A stretch of 64,000 nt of DNA from CAYLNM01 sp964385045 (GTDB lineage Bacteria > Planctomycetota > Phycisphaerae > Phycisphaerales > SM1A02): NCBI GenBank assembly GCA_964385045.1, contig CAYLNM010000001.1, positions 1 through 64,000 on the forward strand. The letters are read 5' to 3'. Below the pieces are notes generated by a model. That model made no database searches. It saw only the letters and a program-made list of their open reading frames with translations, and was not told the origin of the DNA. The position numbers and the translations under genes are program-made. How positions within the stretch are numbered: the stretch's first letter is position 1; each line of letters starts with the position of its first letter. Shown piece after piece: positions 8,390 to 15,583 of the stretch.

Positions 8390-9459
8390 GCGGCACCTCC
8401 GCCGCCCGCGCCGGCACCCGCGCTGCCCGAGGCGGTCGTCTGGTCGTCCAGCGGGGGTCCACCGACGCGCCGCAGCGCCTCACGCTCGCGGTCGCCCCGC
8501 TCGGCCTCGCGGCGCTCGCACTCGGCCCGGCCCTCGGCCTCCCACCAGTCGATGGTCCGCCGCAGGCCCTCCTCGAAGCCGACCCGGGCCTCCCAGCCGA
8601 GCCGCTCGCGGGCGCGGGTGGTGTCGAGGCAGCGCCGCGGCTGCCCGTCGGGCTTGCTCGCGTCCCAGCGGATCTCGCCGTCGAAGCCCGTGAGCCGCGC
8701 GATCAGCTCGACCAGGTCGCGGATCGTGATCTCCATCCCGGTGCCGAGGTTGATCGGCCACGGCTCGTCCATCGTCTCGGCCGCCCGCACGATGCCCTCG
8801 GCCGCGTCGTCCACGTAGAGGAACTCGCGGCTGGCCGAGCCGGTGCCCCAGCACTCGATGAAGCCGGTGCCGGCGTCGCGGGCGGCGATGCACTTGCGGA
8901 TCAGCGCCGGGATCACGTGCGAGCTGTGGAGGTCGAAGTTGTCGTGCGGGCCGTAGAGGTTCACCGGCAGCAGGTAGGAGGAGGCGAGGCCGTACTGCTG
9001 GCGGTAGCCGTCCAGCATCACCATCGCCGCCTTCTTGGCCACGCCGTACGGCGCGTTGGTGACCTCCGGATAGCCGTTCCAGAGGTCCTCCTCGCGGAAT
9101 GGCACCGGCGTGTGGTTGGGGTAGGCGCAGATCGTGCCCACCTGGCAGAAGTGCTTCAGGCCGTTGATCCGCGCGTGCTCGATCAGGTGCAGGGCCATCG
9201 CCATGTTGGCGTAGAAGAATCGCCCCGGGTTGTCCCGGTTGGCGCCGATGCCGCCCACCTCGGCCGCCAGATGCAGCACCACGTCGGGGTGCATCTCGGC
9301 GTACATGCGGGCGACGCCGTCCTCGGTGGTCAGGTCGTGGTCGCGGCGCCGGGGGACGAGGACCTCGGCCGCCCCCCGCTCGCGGACCTTCTCGCACACG
9401 ACCCGGCCGAGGAAGCCGGCCCCGCCGGTGACCACGACCCTGCTGCTGCTCCAGTCCAT
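8386..9459 (-). CDS. fcl: GDP-L-fucose synthase
   Basis: The product (357 residues from ATG 9459) catalyses the last step of GDP-L-fucose synthesis, epimerising and reducing GDP-4-keto-6-deoxymannose with NADPH. Seen are GGAGFLG at residues 12-18, HLAAEVGGIGAN typical of GDP-fucose synthases, the GTICAYP active-site segment and YGVAKK near residue 138. The family usually ends near residue 320; here a charged and Gly/Ala-rich tail of about 40 residues follows. An upstream GTG or ATG would add a basic 21-residue leader, which I think is not translated. gmd, the preceding enzyme, is divergent. The stop overlaps the next gene. Confidence 0.93.
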   Translation of the reverse strand: MDWSSSRVVVTGGAGFLGRVVCEKVRERGAAEVLVPRRRDHDLTTEDGVARMYAEMHPDVVLHLAAEVGGIGANRDNPGRFFYANMAMALHLIEHARINGLKHFCQVGTICAYPNHTPVPFREEDLWNGYPEVTNAPYGVAKKAAMVMLDGYRQQYGLASSYLLPVNLYGPHDNFDLHSSHVIPALIRKCIAARDAGTGFIECWGTGSASREFLYVDDAAEGIVRAAETMDEPWPINLGTGMEITIRDLVELIARLTGFDGEIRWDASKPDGQPRRCLDTTRARERLGWEARVGFEEGLRRTIDWWEAEGRAECERREAERGDREREALRRVGGPPLDDQTTASGSAGAGAGGGGAA

Positions 9460-9969
9460 CGCGCTCGCGCTCTCGCCGTCTCGCGTCGTTCGCCGGGCGG
9501 TCGCCGGCGGATCGGGATCCACGGTCCGCTCGTCCCTCCGGGAGGAAGGAGCGATCGTACCGAGCGGATCGGTTCGCGCCGCCCCCGCGCACGGCCCGGT
9601 CGGAGGAACGGCCTCGGATTGGTACGATCTCCGCCCCGGCGAGCGGACCCGGGGCCCGCCGCGGCCCGGATCCGGGCCATCGTGGCGTCCGAGAAACCGT
9701 CCCTGCCGCCTCGCCTCGCCGCGGGCGGCCGTTCAGCCGGCCGACTCCGCCCCGAACCGCGCCGGCCGAGGGCCCGTAGCGTCAAGCCCTCCGGCGCCCG
9801 CGCCGATCTCGAACCGGGTGCGTGCCGCGGCCTGATCCGGTCCGCCAGCGCCGGATCACGATCGATCGCGACCCGCCCCGCGGCCGGATCGAGCGACCCT
9901 CGCCCCCCGCTTCCGGCCCCCACGCCCCCGCTGCACCAGCCGCACCCGAGCCCGGACCCGAGACCCTCC
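9460..9969. promoter_or_regulatory. 510-bp divergent promoter region between fcl and gmd
   Basis: No gene is supported here. Two TACGAT minus-10-like boxes face away from each other: 9554-9559 on the minus strand toward fcl and 9623-9628 on the plus strand toward gmd, both within a GGTACGATC context. No convincing minus-35 boxes are seen. The 340 bases from the plus box to gmd are GC-rich and would be a long leader; I see no known riboswitch in them. Confidence 0.4.
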
Positions 9970-11031
9970 ATGAGCACCAACGGCAAGCGGGCCCTCGTCA
10001 CGGGCATCACCGGTCAGGACGGCAGCTACCTCGCCGAGCTGCTGCTGGAGAAGGGCTACGAGGTCCACGGCATCATCCGCCGGGCGTCCACCTTCAACAC
10101 CGACCGCATCGACCACCTCTACCAGGACCCCCACGTCAGCGGCACGCGGCTGTTCCTGCACTACGGCGATCTGTGCGACGCGGCGAGCCTCTCGTCGATC
10201 CTGGCCAAGGTGAAGCCCACCGAGGTCTACAACCTCGGGGCCCAGAGCCACGTGCGGGTGTCCTTCGACATGCCGATCTACACGGTGGACAGCGTCGCGA
10301 TGGGCACGATGAAGCTGCTCGAGTGCGTGCGGGAGTTCCAGGAGGCCTCGGGCTACCAGATCCGCTTCTACCAGGCGTCCTCGTCGGAGATGTACGGCCT
10401 GGTGCAGGAGGTTCCGCAGCGCGAGACGACCCCGTTCTACCCGCGGTCGCCGTACGCCTGCGCGAAGGTGTACGCCCACTGGCAGACGGTCAACTACCGC
10501 GAGAGCTACGGCATGCACGCCTCGTGCGGCATCCTCTTCAACCACGAGAGCCCGCGCCGCGGCGAGACGTTCGTGACGCGGAAGATCACGCGGGCCGTCG
10601 GCCGCATCAAGCTCGGCATGCAGAAGAAGCTCTACCTCGGCAACCTCGACGCGCAGCGGGACTGGGGCTACGCGGGGGACTACGTCGAGGCGATGTGGCG
10701 GATGCTGCAGCAGGACGAGCCGGACGACTACGTCGTGGCCACCGGCACCATGATCTCGGTGCGGAAGTTCTGCGAGCTGTGCTTCGGCGCCCTCGACCTC
10801 GACTACCAGGACTTCGTCGAGATCGACCCGCGGTACTTCCGCCCGGCCGAGGTCGAGCAGCTGCTCGGCGATCCGTCCAAGGCGAAGGAGCAGCTCGGCT
10901 GGGAGCCCGCCACCACGGTCGAGGAGCTCGCCCGCATGATGGTCGAGGCCGACCTCGAGCTGGCGAAGCGCGAGAAGACGCTCCGCGACGCCGGGCACGA
11001 GCTGCCGGACATGGTCGGCCACGATCAGTGA
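9970..11031 (+). CDS. gmd: GDP-mannose 4,6-dehydratase
   Basis: The product (353 residues) converts GDP-D-mannose to GDP-4-keto-6-deoxy-D-mannose, the entry step to GDP-L-fucose and related sugars. The sequence is typical: GITGQDGSYLAELL at 12-25, an IIRRASTFNT segment, the YNLGAQSHV motif, SSSEMYG near 138 and YACAKVYAHW with the catalytic Tyr near 162 and Lys near 166. Length is normal for the family. The ATG at 9970 is chosen because similarity begins immediately after it. Together with divergent fcl it forms a complete two-step GDP-fucose pathway. It converges on a gene at 11067 with a strong hairpin between. Confidence 0.97.
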   Translation: MSTNGKRALVTGITGQDGSYLAELLLEKGYEVHGIIRRASTFNTDRIDHLYQDPHVSGTRLFLHYGDLCDAASLSSILAKVKPTEVYNLGAQSHVRVSFDMPIYTVDSVAMGTMKLLECVREFQEASGYQIRFYQASSSEMYGLVQEVPQRETTPFYPRSPYACAKVYAHWQTVNYRESYGMHASCGILFNHESPRRGETFVTRKITRAVGRIKLGMQKKLYLGNLDAQRDWGYAGDYVEAMWRMLQQDEPDDYVVATGTMISVRKFCELCFGALDLDYQDFVEIDPRYFRPAEVEQLLGDPSKAKEQLGWEPATTVEELARMMVEADLELAKREKTLRDAGHELPDMVGHDQ

Positions 11032-11034
11032 GGC

Positions 11035-11058
11035 GCGGGGGCGGGCCGCCGCCCCCGC
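11035..11058. terminator. bidirectional terminator hairpin after gmd
   Basis: A perfect 10-bp stem (GCGGGGGCGG / CCGCCCCCGC) with a four-base loop lies between the convergent stops at 11031 and 11067. It lacks a U-tract but is placed exactly where a shared terminator is expected. Confidence 0.6.
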
Positions 11059-11066
11059 CTTCACCG

Positions 11067-12635
11067 TCACTCCGGCGGCAGCACGCCCGCGGCCCGCAGG
11101 CACGCGAGCGTGACGGACGCGGCCGTCGCGGTTCCGCCCGCGCCGGCCCCGTCGAGCCGGGTCGCGACATACACCCGCTCCGCCCCCCGCCGCTCGACCC
11201 AGCCCGCGAACCACATGAGCTCGGAGCCGTCCGCGTCCCGCGCCCGGCCCGTGGCGCCCCGGAGCACCCAGCCGTCGCCCCGGATCGCGGGCATCGCGGA
11301 CCGGATGGGCGCGAGCCGGTCGAGGGGGCCGCTCCAGCCCGGCGGCGGTGCGAGTCGACGCAGCGCCTCGGCCTGCTCGCGCGGCGACACCAGCAGGCCA
11401 CCGTCCTCCCAGAACGGGCGGTCGTCGGTCTCGGCGTCGCGCGGCGGACCGTCGCCGTAGCCGATCGACGCCAGTCCGTCGGCGTACGCCGCGCGATCGA
11501 GGCGAGCCGCGAGGCGCCGGAACACGCCGGCCGCGGGCGACTGCAGGGCATCGCGGACGGTCTCGCCCGCAGCCTCACCGGCCGCCGGCTCGTCGAGACC
11601 GGCGATCGCCCCGAAGCGCAGGGCGAGCAGCGCATGCACCGGGTCGAAGGACGCGCCCGGCGGCGAGCGACGGTCGTTCGCCGCCGCATCGTGCTCGATC
11701 GTCCCCGCCCGTGGGCACGCCGACTGCGGCAGCACGACGATGGAGCCGCGGACGCCGAGCCGGCCGAAGACCTCGGCGAGCGACGGCGTCGGGGCACTCG
11801 GACGGGGCCCGGCCTCCGCGTCGTCCGCGGGCGAGCGCGGCTCGAACCGTGCCGTCGCGAGCACGTCCGCCCGCGCGTCGGCGCGGAGGACGTCTCCCTC
11901 GTCGGGGGTCGCCGCGCCCGGCGCCGTCGCGATGCCGGTGAACCGCACCAGCCGCGGCCAGCCGGGAAGGTCCGCTGATGCGTCGCGCAGCCCCCCGCTC
12001 CGAAGCCGATGCGGCCGCCACGCCACGAAGCGGTGCTCGCGCCCGTCGGTGCACTGGCTCGGGTCGGCGGTGACGAGATCGCCGAAGAGGATCTCGGGGC
12101 GCCCGTCGCCGTCGAGATCGCGCACGTGGCTCGGCGACGGGTCGAGACACGTGATCGCGTGCACCGCCAGCGGCCGGCTGCGGGCGTCCGCCGGTCCGAG
12201 CGGGTCGAGGATCTCGACGAGCGACGGGAAGACCGAGCCGTTCGCGACCAGCCCGCGCTCGATCACGAGCTCGAGGTCCGGATCCTCGTCGAGATTCACG
12301 CGACGGACGCGGACCGCGCCGGCGACCGGACTCGCGTCGATCGGGACCGGACCGAGGCGGCGACCATCGCGCGATGTGAGCTCCACGGTGGCCACCACGC
12401 CGGTCCCTGGCCACTGGTCCAGCGCGAGCCGAACGACGGCGCCATCGGCGAACCGGGCCGTGCCGCTCCACGGAGGCACCGAGAGATCCGGCCAGCCCGT
12501 GAGCCGGACGACCTCGACTGCACCGACTTCGGCCGGCGCTGCGGCTGGCTCCGGGACGGCAACGGCGGAGGCGCCGGTCGCCGCCGTCGCGGCGATCGCG
12601 ACCGCGCGGGCCGCGCTCCGGCGGCGAACGCGCAT
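11067..12635 (-). CDS. secreted class D beta-lactamase-like protein without catalytic residues
   Basis: The product has 522 residues. A basic start and an Ala-rich hydrophobic stretch form a signal peptide. The middle has FG-GAP-like pieces (DEDPDLELVIE, DLDGDGRPEILFG). From about residue 290 the sequence follows class D (OXA-type) beta-lactamases: a GSIVVL strand, then PPGASFDPVHALLAL where OXA enzymes have PASTFKIxxALI, then VFRRLAARLDRAAYADGL, FWEDGGLLVSPREQ, LRGATG where KTG is expected, and a FAGWVERRG strand. The STFK Ser and Lys and the KTG Lys are therefore replaced, so no hydrolysis is expected. ATG 12635 suits the signal peptide; ATG 12704 is possible. Its role is unknown. Confidence 0.72.
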   Translation of the reverse strand: MRVRRRSAARAVAIAATAATGASAVAVPEPAAAPAEVGAVEVVRLTGWPDLSVPPWSGTARFADGAVVRLALDQWPGTGVVATVELTSRDGRRLGPVPIDASPVAGAVRVRRVNLDEDPDLELVIERGLVANGSVFPSLVEILDPLGPADARSRPLAVHAITCLDPSPSHVRDLDGDGRPEILFGDLVTADPSQCTDGREHRFVAWRPHRLRSGGLRDASADLPGWPRLVRFTGIATAPGAATPDEGDVLRADARADVLATARFEPRSPADDAEAGPRPSAPTPSLAEVFGRLGVRGSIVVLPQSACPRAGTIEHDAAANDRRSPPGASFDPVHALLALRFGAIAGLDEPAAGEAAGETVRDALQSPAAGVFRRLAARLDRAAYADGLASIGYGDGPPRDAETDDRPFWEDGGLLVSPREQAEALRRLAPPPGWSGPLDRLAPIRSAMPAIRGDGWVLRGATGRARDADGSELMWFAGWVERRGAERVYVATRLDGAGAGGTATAASVTLACLRAAGVLPPE

Positions 12636-12845
12636 CGCGGGCCCGCGCCGCCTCAAGTCCGATCCCGGGTCCGAGCCCATCGTTCGTCGGCCGCGTCCGT
12701 GCATGACCGCATTGTGCCACGTCGAACGCCGCCCGCTTCCGCCGAGGACGACCCGAGCGGAGACGTCGCGGTCCGCCTCCCGCGACGGGAGATGCTGGAT
12801 GGACGGACGCCGCGGCACGATCATGCGCGGTCAGGAGAGCCCGCC

Positions 12846-14168
12846 ATGCCGTCGTTCACCGTCCCGCCGCCCCCCCGCCCTCGTTCCCGGCCCGCGGGCC
12901 GGCCCCTTCGCGCCGCCCGGCTCCTCGCCGCCGCCGGACCGGTCCTCGCCGGGCTCGGCGTTGCGACGGCGGGGTCCGACGATCCCGTCGCCGTGGCGAC
13001 GCCGCCCGTGGAGGCCGCCGCGCCCGACGTCGCCCTCGCCCCACGGCTGCCCGGGCCGCTGGAGACGGTGAACCTCGTGATGCGGCTGCTCGAGGAGGAC
13101 CGTCACGCCGCCGCGAGCTGGTTCCTCGCCGGCGTGCCCGGAGCCACGGACGCGGACCGGACCGCGTCGGCCGCGATGCTCGGCGAGGTGATCGGCCGCA
13201 CCGGCCGGCGGCTGGTGCCGGTGCGAGCGTTCGTCGAGGACGACGCCGCGGTCATCCTCGCCTGGGAGGGAGATCGCGAGGCGTCCTTCGCGGCGGTGCT
13301 GCGCGAAGGCGGCTCCCCGACCCTCGCGACGCTGCCCGTCGTGCGTCGCGACGGCGCGTGGCGGATGATCCCGCCCCGTCTCGCCGTCACGCCGCAGGTG
13401 CTCGGCCTGCCCGCCGGGACGATCGCCCGCATGGCCCGGCTCCTCGACGTCGCGGAGGCGGCCGAGGCCGAGACGCTCGAAGCCGCCCGCGCCCTGGCCG
13501 TGGCCGCCGCCGCCGATCCGGCGGCGACGGACGAGTCGGACGAGCGGGACGCACCGGGCGAGCCGGACGCGCCGGACGCGCCGGACGAGCCGGGCACTCC
13601 CTCGATCGCCGCGATCGCCCCGGACGCCGCCGCGATGGAGGAGCTGCTCGGGCCCGGGTGGGAGCCGGCGCCGGGCGTGCTCGTGGAGGACGCGAGCCGG
13701 CCGATCGGGGAGCAGGGGCCGGGCGTCACGCCGACGCTGCTCGAGGTGCTGCGAACCACGCGCGTGCAGGCGGCGGCCGATCTCTCGTGGGCCCGCACGG
13801 GCGGCGGCCCCGGACTCGTGACCGCACGGCTCTTCCGCTTCGAGGACGAGGTGGCGGCCGCCGCGTGGTGGGAGCGGCAGGCCGGAGGACTGGAGCCGAT
13901 CGAGCCGCCCGCGGATCCGGGGGCCGACCTGCCGCACGCGGCCCGCAGCACGCCCGACGGCCGCATCCTCGCCGGACGCATCGGGCCGTGGACGCTGTCG
14001 GTCCGCAGCGTGGGGGCGGACGTGCACGAGGCGGTCTTCGCCGCGCTGTGGCCGCGGATCGCGGACCGGGCGGCGGCGGGCGATCGCGCGTCCGAGCCCG
14101 CCGCCGGCCGCGGGGTCGACGGCGCGGAGGGTCGGGACGGCGGGAACGACGTCGCCGCGGACGGCTGA
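12846..14168 (+). CDS. hypothetical secreted or periplasmic protein
   Basis: The product has 440 residues. A Pro/Arg-rich start and a hydrophobic segment at about 22-42 look like a signal peptide or anchor. Two folded regions, about 60-200 and 265-410, are joined by an acidic linker of Asp/Glu/Pro/Ala repeats around 220-255. GGAGAG lies eight bases before the ATG. I recognise no family. It is divergent from the beta-lactamase-like gene (210 bases apart) and convergent with a lipoprotein gene whose stop is three bases away. Confidence 0.7.
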   Translation: MPSFTVPPPPRPRSRPAGRPLRAARLLAAAGPVLAGLGVATAGSDDPVAVATPPVEAAAPDVALAPRLPGPLETVNLVMRLLEEDRHAAASWFLAGVPGATDADRTASAAMLGEVIGRTGRRLVPVRAFVEDDAAVILAWEGDREASFAAVLREGGSPTLATLPVVRRDGAWRMIPPRLAVTPQVLGLPAGTIARMARLLDVAEAAEAETLEAARALAVAAAADPAATDESDERDAPGEPDAPDAPDEPGTPSIAAIAPDAAAMEELLGPGWEPAPGVLVEDASRPIGEQGPGVTPTLLEVLRTTRVQAAADLSWARTGGGPGLVTARLFRFEDEVAAAAWWERQAGGLEPIEPPADPGADLPHAARSTPDGRILAGRIGPWTLSVRSVGADVHEAVFAALWPRIADRAAAGDRASEPAAGRGVDGAEGRDGGNDVAADG

Positions 14169-14171
14169 GCC

Positions 14172-14879
14172 TCAGTCCGCGTCGAGCCGGCGGAGGAAGA
14201 ACGCCACCACGCCCACCTGATCGGCCTCGGTCGACACGGGCACCCACACCGTGCCGGATCGGAAGCCGGGCCCCCACCCGTAGGGACCGAAGCGCGTGCC
14301 GCCGAACCCGATGCCGGTCACCGGGCGATCGACGACCGTCTCCACCCGGCCGAGGAACGTCGTCGCCACCACGACGTCGGTGGCGCCCACCCGCCGGGCC
14401 TGGGCGACGATCGCTCCGCGGTCGGCCCCGAGCGGGTGCACCGTGCCGAGGGCGCGGAAGGCCGAGCGACCCACGAGCTCGATCCGCGCCGGATCGCCGA
14501 GGACCTGCAGGCCGCGGAGCAGCATCGCGCGGTGCGCGAGGGCCCGCTCGGCGGACCAGTCCTCGGGGTGTCGATCCGACTCCGTGAGCGCCTGCTCCTC
14601 CTGCTCGAGGGTGCGGGCCATCCGGTCCCACGGGATCTCGCGGACCTCGATCGCGGTCGGGGCGTCCGCGTCGCCACCCGCACCCGCGGTCTCCGCGGGG
14701 CCAGGCCCGGAAGCCGACTCCGTGGACGACACGAGACCCGCGTCGCCGAAGGCTCCGGCGGGCTGGAAGGCCGCCTGCCAACGCGAGGGGCCGCAACCCG
14801 TCGCCACCAGCATCAGGATCGCGGCGGGGGCGGCGAGCCACCGGCCGGTACGTCGGGGCGTTGGAGCATCAGAGGCCAT
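14172..14879 (-). CDS. lipoprotein, paralogue of 19624-20460
   Basis: The product has 235 residues. The signal peptide ends in LVATGC, with the lipid-modified Cys at 29. The mature part carries PWDRM near residue 80, GRSAFRALGTVHPLGADR and QARRVGATDVVVAT, and ends in VVAFFLRR. The second lipoprotein at 19624-20460 has all these blocks in the same order, so the two are paralogues of an unrecognised family. A TACGAT box five bases before the ATG suggests a leaderless transcript. It is convergent with the gene before it. Confidence 0.72.
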   Translation of the reverse strand: MASDAPTPRRTGRWLAAPAAILMLVATGCGPSRWQAAFQPAGAFGDAGLVSSTESASGPGPAETAGAGGDADAPTAIEVREIPWDRMARTLEQEEQALTESDRHPEDWSAERALAHRAMLLRGLQVLGDPARIELVGRSAFRALGTVHPLGADRGAIVAQARRVGATDVVVATTFLGRVETVVDRPVTGIGFGGTRFGPYGWGPGFRSGTVWVPVSTEADQVGVVAFFLRRLDAD

Positions 14880-14884
14880 GCCGG

Positions 14885-14890
14885 ATCGTA
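14885..14890 (-). promoter_or_regulatory. possible leaderless-type minus-10 box (TACGAT)
   Basis: On the minus strand TACGAT is followed by only five bases before the ATG at 14879. The same spacing occurs before the genes at 2106 and 43818. There is no Shine-Dalgarno sequence. Confidence 0.42.
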
Positions 14891-15051
14891 CGTCATGCCG
14901 CCCGTGGACCCGCAGCACGCGACGCGAGGCCCCCACCCGGCGTTCGCCGTGGACTCGCCGTTGTCGCCCCTGGAGGGCACCGGGCCCCGGGCCCCCGATC
15001 CCCCGGACCCGGCCGCCCCGATCCGGCCGGGCCCCTTCAAGGGCTCGGAAC

Positions 15052-15132
15052 GACACAGACCGGGGGCTGCCCCTCGGCCTGGCCGCTTCCTTCCGTCACT
15101 CACGAGAGCGCAGTCCGGCGGCGGCGTGTGTC
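15052..15132 (-). ncRNA. rod-shaped hairpin RNA resembling small SRP RNA
   Basis: The minus-strand transcript would fold into one long hairpin. An outer stem is GACACA/TGTGTC, then GCCGG-CTGC pairs with GCAG-CCGGT, then CTCTCG pairs with CGAGGG, and the tip carries CGGAAGGAAGC-GCC. That tip is the apical GGAA loop and following segment of bacterial 4.5S/SRP RNA. Against this, the 5' side reads GTGAGTGA rather than GTCAGG and the AGCA becomes AGCG, which are usually conserved. It lies in a 700-base gene-free stretch. It is either a diverged SRP RNA or another structured RNA. Confidence 0.4.
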
Positions 15133-15434
15133 ATCGATCCGCGAGATTTCGGGGTCGCGGTCGGGCGGGCGCTGCCCTGGGTGCGACCGGGCCGCCGCCT
15201 GGCCCGACGAGCCAGGTGGCGAGCCCCGCGACCCGCCGATCCGTCGGGCCGATCCGCTCGGCCGGCGCCGCCCGACACGGCCCGACGCCCGGTCGACCAC
15301 CACCGACCTGCGGTCGGAGCCCATCCGCGATGCCGGCGCCGTGGCCCCTCGAGACCGCCGGACTTCCCACGTCAGGAGGTCGTCTCGCCGCCGCCGACGA
15401 CGGCAGGCGACGGGGCTCGCGGCCGCACGATTGA

Positions 15435-15555
15435 TCTGGTGGTCGCCTGGTCGTCGCCTGGTCGTCGCCTGGTCGCCGCCTGGTGGTCGCCTGGTCGCCG
15501 CCTGGTCGTCGCCTGGTCGCCGCCTGGTCGCCGCCTGGTCGCCGCCTGGTCGCGG
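15435..15555. repeat. 11-bp tandem repeat, eleven copies
   Basis: The unit CCTGGTCG(T/C)CG is repeated eleven times without a break; the first copy is slightly degenerate and one inner copy reads CCTGGTGGTCG. It ends 29 bases beyond the stop of the acetyltransferase gene on the minus strand. Unlike protein repeats, the unit length is not a multiple of three. The rest of the gap 14880-15583 holds only the hairpin at 15052-15132. Confidence 0.92.
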
Positions 15556-15583
15556 CCGGCGATCGACACCCGCCGGCCCGCGA

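Noticed and set aside
2861..8818. A plus-strand open frame of almost 2000 codons across photolyase and DUF2339
   Set aside because: It is antisense or out of frame to well-identified genes, with Arg/Pro-rich composition and no start context.
9459..9522. Longer fcl start adding 21 residues
   Set aside because: The added leader is basic and not part of the Rossmann fold; ATG 9459 lies eleven residues before GGAGFLG, normal for the family.
15435..15555. CRISPR array
   Set aside because: The repeats are directly tandem with no spacers and no cas genes nearby; the same holds for the arrays at 59899 and 62010.
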